From Helicostylum pulchrum (Eukaryota > Mucoromycota > Mucoromycetes > Mucorales > Mucoraceae), in contig JAIXMO010000048.1 of the NCBI GenBank assembly GCA_025677825.1, positions 62,001-126,000 on the forward strand: a DNA stretch of 64,000 bases, written 5' to 3'. Both the position numbers and the translations under genes were made by a program. This document shows positions 45,174-57,288 of the stretch, in pieces; within the stretch, counting starts at the first letter, position 1, and every line of letters starts with the position of its first letter. The notes below the pieces were generated by a model that saw only the letters and a list, made by a program, of their open reading frames with translations, had not been told where the DNA came from and searched no databases.

Positions 45174-46646
45174 TATATATATTACCTCTTGGGCATTTGG
45201 GTCTTCAACATTTGAGGTTCAACATCGTGTCCTAAAAGACGATGATAGATATATCCACTCACGCTTGTTTCATCGACAGCAAAGGTTTTCATTGCAGATT
45301 GCATACGATCGAAGGAAGTAGACTTCCAGACGAAATCAACTGAGAAATTATGTGTGCAGTCAGTAGGTGCTTTACCGGGTCTAGTTAATTCCAAAGCAAC
45401 TTCGTCACTGACGTTATTAGGGATTTTGATGACATGACCAGCAGTTTGCCATGCTTCATGCAATTCACCGCGGTAACGAAGACAGAGTTCGTCACCTACA
45501 GCTAATTTGATTTCACCAAGTTCTAACTTTGGGAAATAAAACCAAGCAATGTTCTTTTGGTTTAATCCGACATCCCAACGTACAACAATATCATCACAAG
45601 TCTAGAAGAAGAAAAAAAAAAAGACGCGTGATATAAGTATATCACTCCTCTTTTCCCCTTTTTATATTAAATATATACCTGAGATTCCTTTAATTTTTTA
45701 TCATAATCTGCTTCCATCATAACAAGAGGACCAAAAATGTTTTGGTACTGATAGGCATCCTCATATCTCAGCATAACAGGGTGAGGTTCGTCATCTACAC
45801 CAGGTTTTTCCAAATCCTCTAAAGTAGCTTCACCGTTATCTTTCCATAAATCCTCCAATTTGTTGATCTGTGTAGCGGAAATTTGACGAGCGCGAAGTTG
45901 CTCTTGATCAGAGGGGATCTTTACAAGCCAAGTTAAAAAGCATCTATCGTCGATCAAGGGCATCCATTGAGTTGTATCCCAGTTCATATCCTTGGAAGAA
46001 GGAACTGCAGCGCAAGGTTGTCTAAAAAAAAAACCAAAGAAAGTTAAATACATGAATACAATAATTGTTATTTTTTTTATTTTTTTTACCTGCAAATTAA
46101 AACAACAACTGTATCACTCTTTGCTGGGATAAAACCCAACAAAAAGACATTACGACATCCACAATTATAACATTCCAACACGGTGTCTCCAAGAGGAGAA
46201 TCAGGATGCAGTGAGACCTCTTTATGTTTGGCTCTTACTAAATGGTTAATGATATGAGAGCCTGATGTGTTTCCTCTCGAGTTACAAAACCATCGGTCAC
46301 ATGTGACGCACTTGACAACAGAAGCAGGCGAATGAATGCCACAATATTTACATGCATGCACAGGTAAATCCTTTTCTTCTGATTGAACGATTAATTCACC
46401 AAAATCATCGGTGTCTTCAAACTGAAAGTCGTTGACAAAAGAAGTTGTACCGTTTGCCTTTGCGTTTTCATCTTCTTGTGCAGTTGTATTGTTAGTGTTT
46501 AAACTAAGTGATTGTAACGAAAGTTCTTCCGTGTCTTCTTTAGGTGTTTGAGTGAAATCGCTGTACTCGTATTGTGAGGATTGTGTATCGGCAGAGTATT
46601 CTAGAAACGTAAAATCATCTTGTGAACCTTCTTCAAAGTGATCCAT
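43148..46646 (-). CDS. UPF1: ATP-dependent RNA helicase UPF1 (nonsense-mediated decay)
   Basis: Core factor of nonsense-mediated mRNA decay, an SF1 helicase acting on cytosolic mRNPs. Exons 46090-46646, 45679-46021, 45186-45601 and 43148-45110 encode 1092 residues. The Cys/His-rich zinc domain has the usual pattern ([53 protein letters not shown]). The helicase has GPPGTGKT at 469-476, the Walker B region [57 protein letters not shown] and [10 protein letters not shown]. The C-terminal tail is rich in SQ/TQ sites, which in other species are phosphorylated by SMG1-type kinases. Intron 3 carries a (CA)n run. A TGAGTCACGTGA composite element lies about 120 bp upstream of the start. Confidence 0.96.
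45142..45171. repeat. (CA)n microsatellite inside a UPF1 intron
   Basis: Fifteen CA units, counted on the plus strand, lie within the third intron of UPF1 and should vary in length between strains. Confidence 0.9.
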
Positions 46647-47573
46647 TTTTCCTTTTTTCGTAAAAAGAAGGAAAAAAGTAAAAAAAAGTTTTTTTTACAG
46701 TGTAAAAAACAATAACAAGTTAGTCCGCAACCCCATGAACGGGTTAATAGATTACCCCCTCATGAGTCACGTGAAAAGGGGGGTTTTTTTTTCAAAAGAG
46801 AAACCCTAGAAGTAAAAAAAAAGGGGAAGCTTTTTTTTTTAATCAAAACAGCGAAAAAGAAAAAATGGACCTGAAAATACAGTTGTAAATGAAAAATGAC
46901 AAGTTTAATTTCTGACAGAATAAAATGACAGGTAAAACGGCTTAATAAAAAAAAAGGGGGGGGGGATGATGATGATTACACGTGAATCGTATACTTTTGC
47001 CAGAAAATAAAGGTCAAACAAAGAAGGAGTGGATGAACATTTGTAAACTTTGGACAATGAAAATATCGTTTATGCAGTGCAACACATGACCCGAAATATG
47101 GTTAAACTTGTAGTAAACTTGTCAACCACAAAAAAAAAGTTTTTTTTTCTATAGCAAAAAAAGGTACCTGATGTATCTTCTTATTGTTGTTGCCATTGTT
47201 CTTGAGTGTAAGACGTACATCAACATTTTTACAAGGGCACAAAAAAGATATGCTAACACTAGTTTTATTTTGTGTGTCATGTGCTGCTTTCAGCACCTGA
47301 CACCATCATGTGATGGACACTGAAAATCGCTCTTTCTTTTTTTTTGTTTTAAAACTCAAAGGAAAATTTTTATAATTTTTTTTTTTTCCTTGTTACTAAA
47401 GACATTGACCAACCTAGACATTCCTTCTCTTTTTTAGCAACAAAACAAAACAAAAAAGTAACAACAACAAAAGCAAATCAAACAGATAACAACAACGACT
47501 AAAAAATAAAAAATAAAAAGAGAAAAAGAAAAAGTATACACATAAAAAAAACCTTTTTCTTTTTTTTCCAAGT
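46647..47573. other. Divergent intergenic region of UPF1 and the SNF2 gene
   Basis: Carries the TGAGTCACGTGA element (46763-46774), a G run at about 46957-46964, and AT-rich tracts. A 5' leader rich in CAA/AAC is seen from 47443 to 47570. No gene seen. Confidence 0.5.
46763..46774. promoter_or_regulatory. Composite bZIP and E-box element TGAGTCACGTGA
   Basis: TGAGTCA (Gcn4/AP-1 consensus) overlaps the perfect palindrome TCACGTGA (bHLH/Cbf1-type E-box). It sits 117 bp upstream of the UPF1 start codon in the divergent promoter. Functional use is inferred. Confidence 0.45.
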
Positions 47574-50500
47574 ATGAATTCACAAAAAGCAAATGGTCGT
47601 TCGCCTTCACATGTTGGCGATGCGGATTCAAAACGTAGACGACTCGTAGAGTCACAAAAAAACAACATGTTCAGGCCAACACCTGGTCAATCTGCCCTTG
47701 TAAAGCTGCAACTTAAAAAAAATATATACATATATAAAATAAAATAAAAAATACTAACAATTTTTTTGTAAATAGATTCAAAATCAATTAACTCAATTCT
47801 TTAAACCAACTGAATCGACAACTAATTCACGATCTTCATCTGTCGAAGCAACTAGCCCGTTGTCCAATTTGAAGATTAGAGATGACCCACCAGAGAAATC
47901 TCGTCATGAATTATTTCTGGAGCAACTTCGATTACGTGAAGAGCACAAGCGACGTCAAAAACAAGCGGTGGAGCAAGAAAAGAGATTAGCTCAGGTACAA
48001 TATGAAGAAAAGAAGAGGCTCTATGTAGAAGAACAATATAAGAAGGTTGAATTAAAAAAGAGGGAAGCCATGCAGCTGCATATTGAAAAAGAAAAGATAA
48101 AGCAACAAAAGCAAGCTGAACCCTTAATGCAGCAACCACTCTTTCAGCAGCAGAAACAAGTTGATCAGCAGCAGCAGCAGCAGCAAGTTGACCATCAGCA
48201 GCAACAACCGATTGTTCAGCAGCAGCAGCAAAGTAACATACAGCAACAGCAACAACAGCAACAACAACAAGTTGAGCAGCACCAACCATTCATTCAGCAA
48301 AGTAACATACAAGCTGAGCATCAACCACAGCAAACTGAAAAGGTGGATAGTGACGATGACATTATAATCGATGAAGAAATGACAAATAAAAATGTCTGCA
48401 TTGGTATGGTCAAGACCGATATCGTAGTAGAGAAATGTCCATTGATCTTGATCCGTGATGAACAATACGAAATTGTCAGTTTGGAGTCTGAAGGCAAATT
48501 GAACACTGACAATTATTGTAGGTGCAATATATATATATATATATTTTTGATAGCGTGAATTACACAGCTAATTTTTTTTTTTTTTTGAAGCTTTCAAAGT
48601 CACTTCTCGTAGTCAACCACCGAGATTTGTAAGTGTACATACAAATAATAATTATACGCTCAAAAATCTAACTCTCTCGCTTTTAGTATGGTTGGGTTCC
48701 GTTTAAGGATACAAAGATTTTGGGTCCGTTAGTAGACCACAGATTAATTTGGTGGGACGCAGTAATTCCTCGTGGAAAGGCAACGAATACACGCACACCA
48801 CTTTGTATCATTCTCTACTGCCGACCCGATTTACTCAACACGATTGCAAAGTACTTTGAATCGCAACGCCTCTTTTTAAAGACACCGCCATTTTATAATC
48901 CCGCTTGCAGGTACAACAATCCACACCATCATATGGTTGAGCAAGCAGTATCGTATCAACACCACCACCCACCAAACCATGCTATGCATAATCAACAACA
49001 AAATTTACAGCAGCAACAGTATCAAAATTACAGGTACCAGCAACAACAACAACAACAACAACAACAGTTGCAAGGAGGACCACCAGGACCCTATAATCAT
49101 CAGCAGTACGCAGTGAATAACTTTCCAAATGAACGTCAAAGTCAAAAAGACATTGAAATGTTGTTGGCGAGTATTCCAAGTGATGTACCACTACTAAGAA
49201 AAAAAAAGAAGAGCTCGAAAAAAAAGAATTTGATTACGATTTTATCTGAAGATGAAGAGGAGAGTGTAGAATCTGAGGAATCGTCGGAGGATGAATTAGA
49301 AAATGGTTATGTGGAAGGCTTAAAGTGTCATTTAATGGATCATCAGATTAAAGGTGTAAGTTGGATGATTGATAGAGAGAACAATCAAAGTAGTAATGGT
49401 GGTATTTTAGCTGACGTAAGTAGTGCGTAATTTATTTATTTTTTGTAATAATGCATGTTAAATTTTTCTTATGTTTTGATAGGATGTAAGTAAACAAATA
49501 AAAAGGAGTAAAAAAAGAGAGAGAAAATACTAATAATGACATATACACAGATGGGTTTGGGTAAGACGATTCAGACGATTGCGTTAATGACTTCAACGAT
49601 GACATCAGAGGAGGACTCGGATGAAGAAGAAAAAGAAGAAGGGGACAATCACCAGATCACATTGATTGTTACACCACTTGCATTAATTCATCAGTGGGTA
49701 GATGAGATCCTAACCAAGACGGAAAAGGGTAAACTTCGCGTATTAAAGCATCACGGACCGAATCGAACAAAGAACTATCTACTATTTAAACGTTATGATG
49801 TAGTTGTTACTACATACCAAGTAGTGGCGTCAGACATGCCAGCCGATAATAAAAAGACTAAAAAGAAGAAAAAGACGACGACGAAATCAACAGCAACGGA
49901 TTTAGACGGGCTTGTTATTACAGATGAAGAAGAAGAAGATAAAGAACGACCGGTACTTCCTAAACAATATACACCGCTTAAAAAAAATCATGGTCCCTTA
50001 TTTCAATTAAACTGGCATCGTATTGTGTTGGATGAAGCGCAATTTATTAAAAATAGAACAACAAAGGCATCTTTATCCTGTGCTACACTTTCTTCTGTAA
50101 AGAGATGGTGCTTAACTGGTACACCTATACAAAACAACGTGGATGAATTGTACAGTCTATTAAGATTCTTGAGAATTCAACCTTTATCGGATTATCCTAC
50201 TTTTAAAAAGACCATCTCTATACCTATTATGAACGGTGATACACATATTGCAATGAATCGTCTCAAGGCCGTTTTAATGGCTGTCATGTTGAGGCGTACA
50301 AAGAGTGTATTAGGCTCTACTTCAACTACACAAGATACTCACGGTGAACAAATCGATTCAACCACTGTCACAAAAGAAGATTCTCCAAACAATGATGAAA
50401 GTTTATCCAAGAAATTAACTCTTAAATTACCTACTCGTCAAAAGACTGATATCTTGCTTACCTTTACTGATCATGAACAAGCGCTCTATCAGTTGTTATT

Positions 50501-51723
50501 AACAAAGTCAAAAGACACTATTCAAGCCATGGTTGGTAATCAAAATAGATACATGAACATGCTGTGCCTCTTGCTGAGACTCCGCCAAGGTATAAAAAAA
50601 CAAAGTGTTTCAAGTGCTTTACTGACCTTTTTAAAAAAAAAAATAGCTTGTGATCATCCTCAGCTTATTCTGAATACAATTGAGAATGATAGTGATGCTC
50701 TTGATATCATATCTGATGTGACTACTGCTGGTAGTACTAGTGATATCAACAGCAACTTGTCTCTGCAACAACAAATCTCTTGTGAATTATGCGGAAGGTA
50801 AATTACTTCTATTTAGAAAAAAAAGAATTTGCATTGATTGTTAATTTATTATTTAGACCAAATAACAATGAGCAAAAAGAACAAACACCTTACTGTACAG
50901 ATTGTACAAGCGGACTTCAGTCCAAGTTTAGTGATAGACGTACTTTGTTTAAAACCAGTACCAAGGTGAGCAAGTTGATGGAGATTTTGAAGCAAACGCG
51001 TGAAAGCAATCCAGACGAAAAAACCATTGTGTTTTCACAGTTTACAAGCATGTTGAATTTATTAGAGGAACCATTAAAAAGAGAAGGTTTTAAAATCTGC
51101 AGATGTAAGTAGTAATTTTGTCACTTGGGTGGTTTATTTGTTTACTTACTATTTTAAATGACAATCAGATGACGGTTCCATGTCAAGTCAATTAAGAGAA
51201 AGAAGTTTATCTTTATTAAAACATGATTCCAAAACTACAGTCATGCTGATATCATTGAAATGTGGTTCACTAGGGTAACTTTACCACCTTTTTTTTTTTT
51301 TTTTTTTTTTTTTTTACCTTACTAACATTATTATTAAAATAGACTTAACCTAACTGCAGCTAATCGTGTGATATTAGTTGATTTATGGTGGAATCCTGCT
51401 TTAGAAGGTAATTTTTTATTTTTTTATTATTATTTAATTTGTTTTACTGATTCTTCTATATAGAACAAGCAATTGATAGAGTGCATCGAATTGGTCAAAA
51501 ATTACCCGTTTATGTAACGAGACTATTAATTGAAAATACAGTAGAATTAAAGATTGTGGAGTTACAAGAAAAGAAGGTAAAACAAAAACCAGAAACAAAC
51601 TAGTATCATATTAAAACTTACATTTACTTCTAGGCGCAACTTACTAAAGGTGCACTTGGTGATGGTTTAGTAAAGAGCGCAAAGTTAACAGCCAGTGAAA
51701 TTAGATCTTTATTTGATTTATAA
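47574..51723 (+). CDS. SNF2-family DNA translocase, Rad5/Rad16/Uls1-like, with PIP box
   Basis: Nuclear SNF2 ATPase of 1149 residues, likely in DNA repair, replication stress or removal of DNA-bound proteins. Twelve exons: 47574-47699, 47776-48517, 48591-48628, 48687-49415, 49483-49485, 49551-50589, 50647-50797, 50857-51104, 51169-51274, 51343-51407, 51464-51576, 51634-51723. The N-terminus has QNQLTQFF (residues 44-51), a canonical PCNA-interacting motif, then a charged coiled coil and long Gln/His-rich stretches. Helicase motif I is GGILADDMGLGKT, in which one Asp comes from a 3-nt exon. Later motifs are [47 protein letters not shown] and DRVHRIGQ. Between the two helicase lobes, where Rad5 and Uls1 carry a RING, only CELC and CTDC remain, so the RING looks reduced and ubiquitin-ligase activity is doubtful. 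Exact orthology is unsettled. Confidence 0.9.
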
Positions 51724-52259
51724 AAAAATATATATGTGTACATAGCAACAAATTTTTTTTTTTTTTTTTTTTTTCTTTGTGGTTAAGGATGTCGATCACT
51801 TTTCTCAATCTTCCCAATATTCCATTTTAGATTAAAATATCTTGGCTGTCTTTTCTTTTTTTTTTGTTACACACCATATGATGAATGACCGGAACATTTT
51901 TTACTAATATAAGCTTTTTTTTGTGAAAGAACATTCTGACAGAATTTAGGTTTTGTCAAGATTTGGCTAAGCACCTTCTTTCTCACAAAAAAAGAGAGAT
52001 AATTCTCGGGTAGCAAGCAGAAAAAAAATATGACGGTCGATCACTTTTCTTATTTAAAAAAGTCGGACTCAAATTTAAAGCGGGGATTTCTTGGTTTTCC
52101 CTCTCTTTTTTTAACAAATAAAGTAGTTAATTCTTATTTAGTTTAAACCGTTTAGAACTTTCCATTTCTTTTATTGACACTTCTATTCTTTCTATAAGCC
52201 TTTTTTTTTGTTCGGTCATTTAATATATTCTTGGAATTCCTACAAGGTAAGAGAAGATC

Positions 52260-52292
<33 letters not shown>

Positions 52293-52360
52293 TTCTATAA
52301 ATTTCCCTTTTTTTCTTTTTTTTTCTTTTTACTGCTACTTCTTCTTCTTCTTCAAATAAA
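51724..52360. other. Intergenic region and promoter of the calcium pump gene
   Basis: T/A-rich DNA, a T run of 30 at 52261-52290, and a T/C-rich leader up to the ATG. No gene seen. Confidence 0.6.
52261..52290. repeat. Poly-T tract
   Basis: Thirty T in a row, about 70 bp upstream of the calcium pump start codon. Confidence 0.9.
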
Positions 52361-55300
52361 ATGTCGACGTTAAATGATACGTCATCACTTCATTCTTTAA
52401 ATCAGCATGAATCAGTGAAACTAGATATGCGTGATGCACTTACAACACCACATTCAATCACCACCAACCCATTTGCTTTTACTCCCGATCAATTAGCTGC
52501 ATTACAAGATCCAAAGAACATTGATCTTTTAAATACGTACGGTGGATTAGACGGCGTGGCTAGAGGTCTGCATGCAAATGTACATAAAGGTCTTGATCCT
52601 CATACTAGTATTGATTCCAATATCACATTACTTGATATCACAAATGATAAACAACAAATAAAAGATTCTTCTGTTACTGTTATTGAAGATACCACTGCTA
52701 TTATTGAACCACAACACACAGGCCCTTATGCAAAGAGATCAAACGTATTTGGTGCTAACGTATTACCACCTGTAAAAGGAAAAAATATATTTCAACTCAT
52801 GTGGTTAGCCGTTAATGATAAAACTCTTGTAAATTATATATACACATGCCATTGTGCAACAAAAAAAATTAATTTCTTTTTTAGATTTTATTAGCTGTGG
52901 CTGCTGCTGTTTCATTGGCTGTTGGCTTATACGAAGATATTGCTAATCCTGATTACGACGAACAAGGAAATAAAATTGCCGGTATCAAATGGGTAGAAGG
53001 TGTTGCTATTATGGTTGCTATCTTAATTGTTGTCCTCGTTGGTAGTGTCAATGATTTCCAAAAAGAAAAGCAATTTAGAAAATTAAACGCAAAGAAAGAT
53101 GATAGAGTTGTCAAGGTAAACAACAACAACAAAAATTTAATTTGTCTCTTTCTCTAAATTCTTTTTTCGTATTAGGCAACACGTGAGGGAAAAACTGTTC
53201 AGATTTCAGTATATGATATTCAAGTAGGTGAAGTCCTTTACTTGGAACCAGGTGATATTGTAGCAGCAGACGGTGTTTTCATTGAAGGTCATAACGTGCG
53301 CTGTGACGAATCTGCAGCTACTGGTGAATCCGACGCTGTACGTAAGCAATCATTTGAATCATGTTACACACTTGTACACAAAGACCGAGAACAAGAAAAG
53401 AAATCCGATTTCCTTTCCGTACCAAACAACAACAGACCCAGCTCTTCCATCTCTATTGCTTCTAGCAGCGATGAAACCATCAAGAAACCTAAAAAAGATG
53501 TTCATAAATCATACCCGGACCCATTTATTATTTCAGGCTCTAAAATGTTGGAAGGTAACTGCACCTACCTCGTCACAGGCGTCGGTGTTAATTCTTACTA
53601 CGGTCGTACTTTGATGGCTTTGCGAACAGATAATGAAACTACGCCTTTGCAGGAAAAATTAAACGGCTTAGCTTCCATGATTGCTAAATTGGGCTCCGCA
53701 TCCGGTTTGTTAATGTTGATTGTTCTTTTAATCAGATATTTCGTCAATTGGAAGTTTCACGGCATTCCCGATGCCACTGAAATCGTGCAAGAGATTATGG
53801 AAATCTTGATTGTTGTTGTCACTGTAGTTGTTGTTGCTGTACCTGAAGGTTTACCTCTTGCCGTTACACTTGGTACGTAATTAAAAAATTTAATGCCCTT
53901 CTTATTTGCTTATACTAAATTCAATTTTTTTTTTCAGCCCTCGCGTATGCAACACAACGAATGTTAAAAGACAACAACTTAGTCCGTGTGTTGGCCGCTT
54001 GTGAAACCATGGGTAACGCCACCACCATCTGCTCTGACAAGACAGGTACATTAACTCAAAACAAAATGACGGTTGTTGCTGGTACCTTGGGTTCCTCGTT
54101 CCGTTTTATCCAAGACCCACCTTCTGACCGTGTCGACCTTTACGATATCACCACCATGTCTGAAACTGTCCCCGCTCCCATCATCCGTATTATAAGTCAA
54201 GGTATCGCTATCAACTCTACAGCCTTTGAAGCACCCGATGAAAACGGTACCATTCAATTCGTTGGTAACAAGACCGAAACCGCTTTATTACAATTCTCCA
54301 AAAACATGGGCTCAGAGAACTTTGAAGAGTTACGTACCGCATGGTCTACTGAACAAGTATTTCCTTTTAGTTCTGAACGTAAAGCCATGGCTACTGTCAT
54401 CCGTATACCTCATCCTACTAAACCCGGTGAATTCATTTACCGTGCTCATGTCAAGGGCGCTTCCGAAATCTTGGTTGAGAACTGTGGTCACATCTTGACT
54501 TTAAACGCTTCCAAATATACTGACCCTCAACATGATTATGATGTTAAAACAAGACCCTTGACCAGTCAAGATGTCGTCCGTGTTGGTAAAATCATTCAAT
54601 CTTATGCTACACGTAGTCTTCGTACCATTGGTATTGCTTACAGAGATTTCGAATCTTGGCCACCCAAGGGAGGTCATGCCAGCACTGTGGGTTCTGAAAC
54701 TGAAGTTCCCTATGATGATTTGATTCAAGATAAGGGTCTTGTCTTGTTAGGTATTGTTGGTATTGAAGATCCTCTTCGTCCTGGTGTCAAGGAAGCTGTT
54801 ACTGCATGTCAAGGAGCTGGTGTCTTTATCCGTATGGTCACTGGTGATAACATTGTTACTGCCAAGAGTATTGCTAAACAGTGTGGTATCTATACACCGG
54901 GCGGTATTGTCATGGAGGGACCTGTGTTCCGTAACTTACCTCCTAATGAAATGGACGCAATTTTACCTCGCTTGCAAGTATTGGCTCGTTCCAGTCCCGA
55001 AGATAAGCAAATCTTGGTCGGTCGTTTAAGAGAGCTCGGTGATATTGTTGCTGTTACTGGTGATGGTACAAACGATGGTCCCGCCTTAAAGATGGCAGAT
55101 GTAGGTTTTTCAATGGGTATTGCAGGCACTGAAGTAGCAAAAGAAGCTTCCAGTATTATTCTTATGGACGATAACTTTTCTAGTATTGTACGTGCTGTCA
55201 TGTGGGGAAGATGTGTCAACGACGCTGTCAAGAAGTTCTTGGAGTTCCAGTTGACTGTCAATGTTACTGCTGTCTTGTTGACTTTTATCTCTGCGGTTGC

Positions 55301-56120
55301 TAGTGATAAACAAAGCTCCGTCTTGACCGCTGTGCAGTTGCTTTGGGTCAACTTGATCATGGATACCTTTGCTGCTCTTGCGCTTGCTACTGATCCTCCT
55401 ACTGAAGAACTCTTGGACCGTGCACCAGAACCTAGATCATCTCCATTGATTACATTCAAGATGTGGAAAATGATCATTGGTCAAGCCATCTTTCAAATTG
55501 TAGTTACCCTTGTCTTGTTGTACAGTGATATCCTTCATTACGAAGCAGAGGACCCTATTCTTAAGACAATCGTGTTCAATACATTTGTGTTCTGTCAGAT
55601 CTTTAACGAAATCAATTGTCGTCGTATTGATTCGAATTTGAACGTGTTCCATAATATATTTGCAAACAAGTTCTTTATCTTTATCTTCTTCTTGTGCGTG
55701 TTCTTGCAGTGCATCATTGTCAACTTTGGTGGTAATGCGTTCCAGGTTGTACCAATTGACGGTGTCGGTTGGGCTATCTCAATTTGTGTAGGTGTGTTGG
55801 CTTTACCTATTGGTGTCATTATACGTTTGATCCCTGATGAAGCGTTCAGCTGGATCTTTTTCTTTAGCCCGGCTGCTCGTCAAAGATACCTCGGTGGCGT
55901 CAACACAAACACGCAAGTGTATGTTGCTGGTGATGAACGTATTGCTTACGGTCAGTCTTATGAACCAAAGAAAACTCAACAGATTGAAAATGTTGAAGAA
56001 AGCGCTCCTCAGTATACCGAAAAAAGAACTAGTCCTCCTGCTTGGTCCGATTCTCAAGATAATTTTGAAGAGCAAAATCAAGACACTGTTCTTTCATCTG
56101 GTTCTTTAGAACCACGTTAA
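52361..56120 (+). CDS. PMC1: P-type calcium-transporting ATPase, PMC1/PMCA-like
   Basis: P2B-type pump that clears calcium from the cytosol, in fungi usually into the vacuole. Exons 52361-52828, 52885-53115, 53176-53872 and 53938-56120 give 1192 residues. Motifs in order: actuator CDESAATGESD, the PEGLPLAVTLALAY helix, phosphorylation site ICSDKTGTLT (Asp499), MVTGDNIVTAKSIAKQCGIY, the hinge VTGDGTNDGPALKMADVGFS (Gly replaces the more usual Ala in NDAPALK) and C-terminal helices such as LTAVQLLWVNLIMDTFAALA. A Ser-rich loop with many basic residues (SSSISIASSSDETIKKPKK) sits in the actuator domain. The N-terminal extension of about 150 residues may be regulatory; the short C-terminus has no obvious calmodulin site. 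Calcineurin lies at the other end of the window, which is probably coincidence. Confidence 0.94.
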
Positions 56121-56956
56121 TTTTTTTTACATATATAACTCTCTTTTTTTTTATGCATACCTCTTTTTTTTTTTACTACTTTTTTCTTTACTTTTTAATA
56201 ATTGTATTATCTCTCTCTTTTTTTTTCATTATTTAAATGCATCTCTCTCTCTCTTTCTCTCACTCTCTTTTTTTTTTTTTTTAATAAATACTATGACACC
56301 CTTTTTTTTTCCATTTACAGTAAATCCGTCATTTTCAAGCCTTACAAACATGGCTTAAACAATTATGTCATTTGCTGATCTCTCTCTCTTTTTTCTCGCC
56401 ACGAATTTTAAAAAAAAATTTGCATGATAAATTAAAACACCCCTTCGCCCCACCAAAAAAGGGAATCTTTTTTCATCTTGGCACTGGTGTCATACGTCTC
56501 TTTTTTAATTTTTCTGAGATTTCTACTGCATAAATTTATTTGCCAGAATTTAAAGAATTATCTAATCAAAAATAGCTTATAGATTGCATGGTTTCCAAAA
56601 CGTGTTTTTTTATATATATAATTACATTATTGTTTTGATCGGTATACAATGAACCTGAGAAAAACTAAATTTTGGTTGCACTAAAAAAAGTAAAAAAAAA
56701 GGGCTGTTTGTTCACATTTGTGGTTCATTAAAAGAGGTAATTCTTGATTCCAGCACAACGGGAAATTTTTCTCCCATTTTTCAACTTTTTTTTACAAACA
56801 TGTGCAGGTGACTTTCTGTCTGACGTTTATTTTTACCAATAAAACTTCTTTGCATTGACACTATTTTTCTTTTGAACCAATAAAAATTGATCTTTTCAAA
56901 AAGAAATTCTATACATTTTATCTCCATTTCTTTCAAGTTACTGGCGTTTTATATAT
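56121..56956. other. Intergenic region
   Basis: 3' region of the pump gene with many T runs and (CT)n-like DNA around 56240-56270, then the promoter of the small AT-hook gene. No gene seen. Confidence 0.6.
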
Positions 56957-57288
56957 ATGGACTTCTATCAAATATCGTTGCCTCTCTTGTTGGATCCTAG
57001 TCTAGAGAATCCTATTGTTGAAGGTCCACTACTTGAGCGTGCTGAAGGTATGTCATATTAACTATATTTTTTTTTAAAAAAAACTTGACTGTATTAACCC
57101 TTAATATGTGTATTAGGTGAAGCTGCCACTAAAGTAATTCAAAGAAAGAGAGGACGACCCTCGACCAAGAAGAATACTACAGGTATACAAATATAAAGAC
57201 TAATAATAATTGCAGATTTAGTAGACCAATAGTCAGTACATTATTATTAGAAGCCACCACAAAACCAACCGGTGGAAGTAAAAAATAA
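56957..57288 (+). CDS. Tiny AT-hook protein, 64 residues
   Basis: Three exons (56957-57047, 57117-57182, 57251-57288) with clean GT-AG introns join into 64 codons plus stop. The product starts MDFYQISLPLLLDPSLENPI and carries a canonical AT-hook core, RKRGRPSTKK, at about residues 40-49, then a short basic tail ending GGSKK. The AT-hook binds the minor groove of AT-rich DNA in high-mobility-group-like proteins. All splice sites conserve frame exactly, which argues for a genuine spliced gene, even though it is too short for normal ORF callers. It could be a remnant of a larger chromatin protein, but no further exon is visible downstream. Function beyond DNA binding is not shown. Confidence 0.6.

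Noticed and set aside
47876..48465. Long minus-strand frames opposite the Gln-rich exon of the SNF2 gene
   Set aside because: CAG/CAA repeats read as Leu/Val/Ala-rich open frames on the other strand; the plus-strand frame carries the real motifs and splice sites.
54890..55477. 195-codon minus-strand frame inside the calcium pump gene
   Set aside because: Complete overlap with the conserved ATPase core; no motif and no splice logic of its own.
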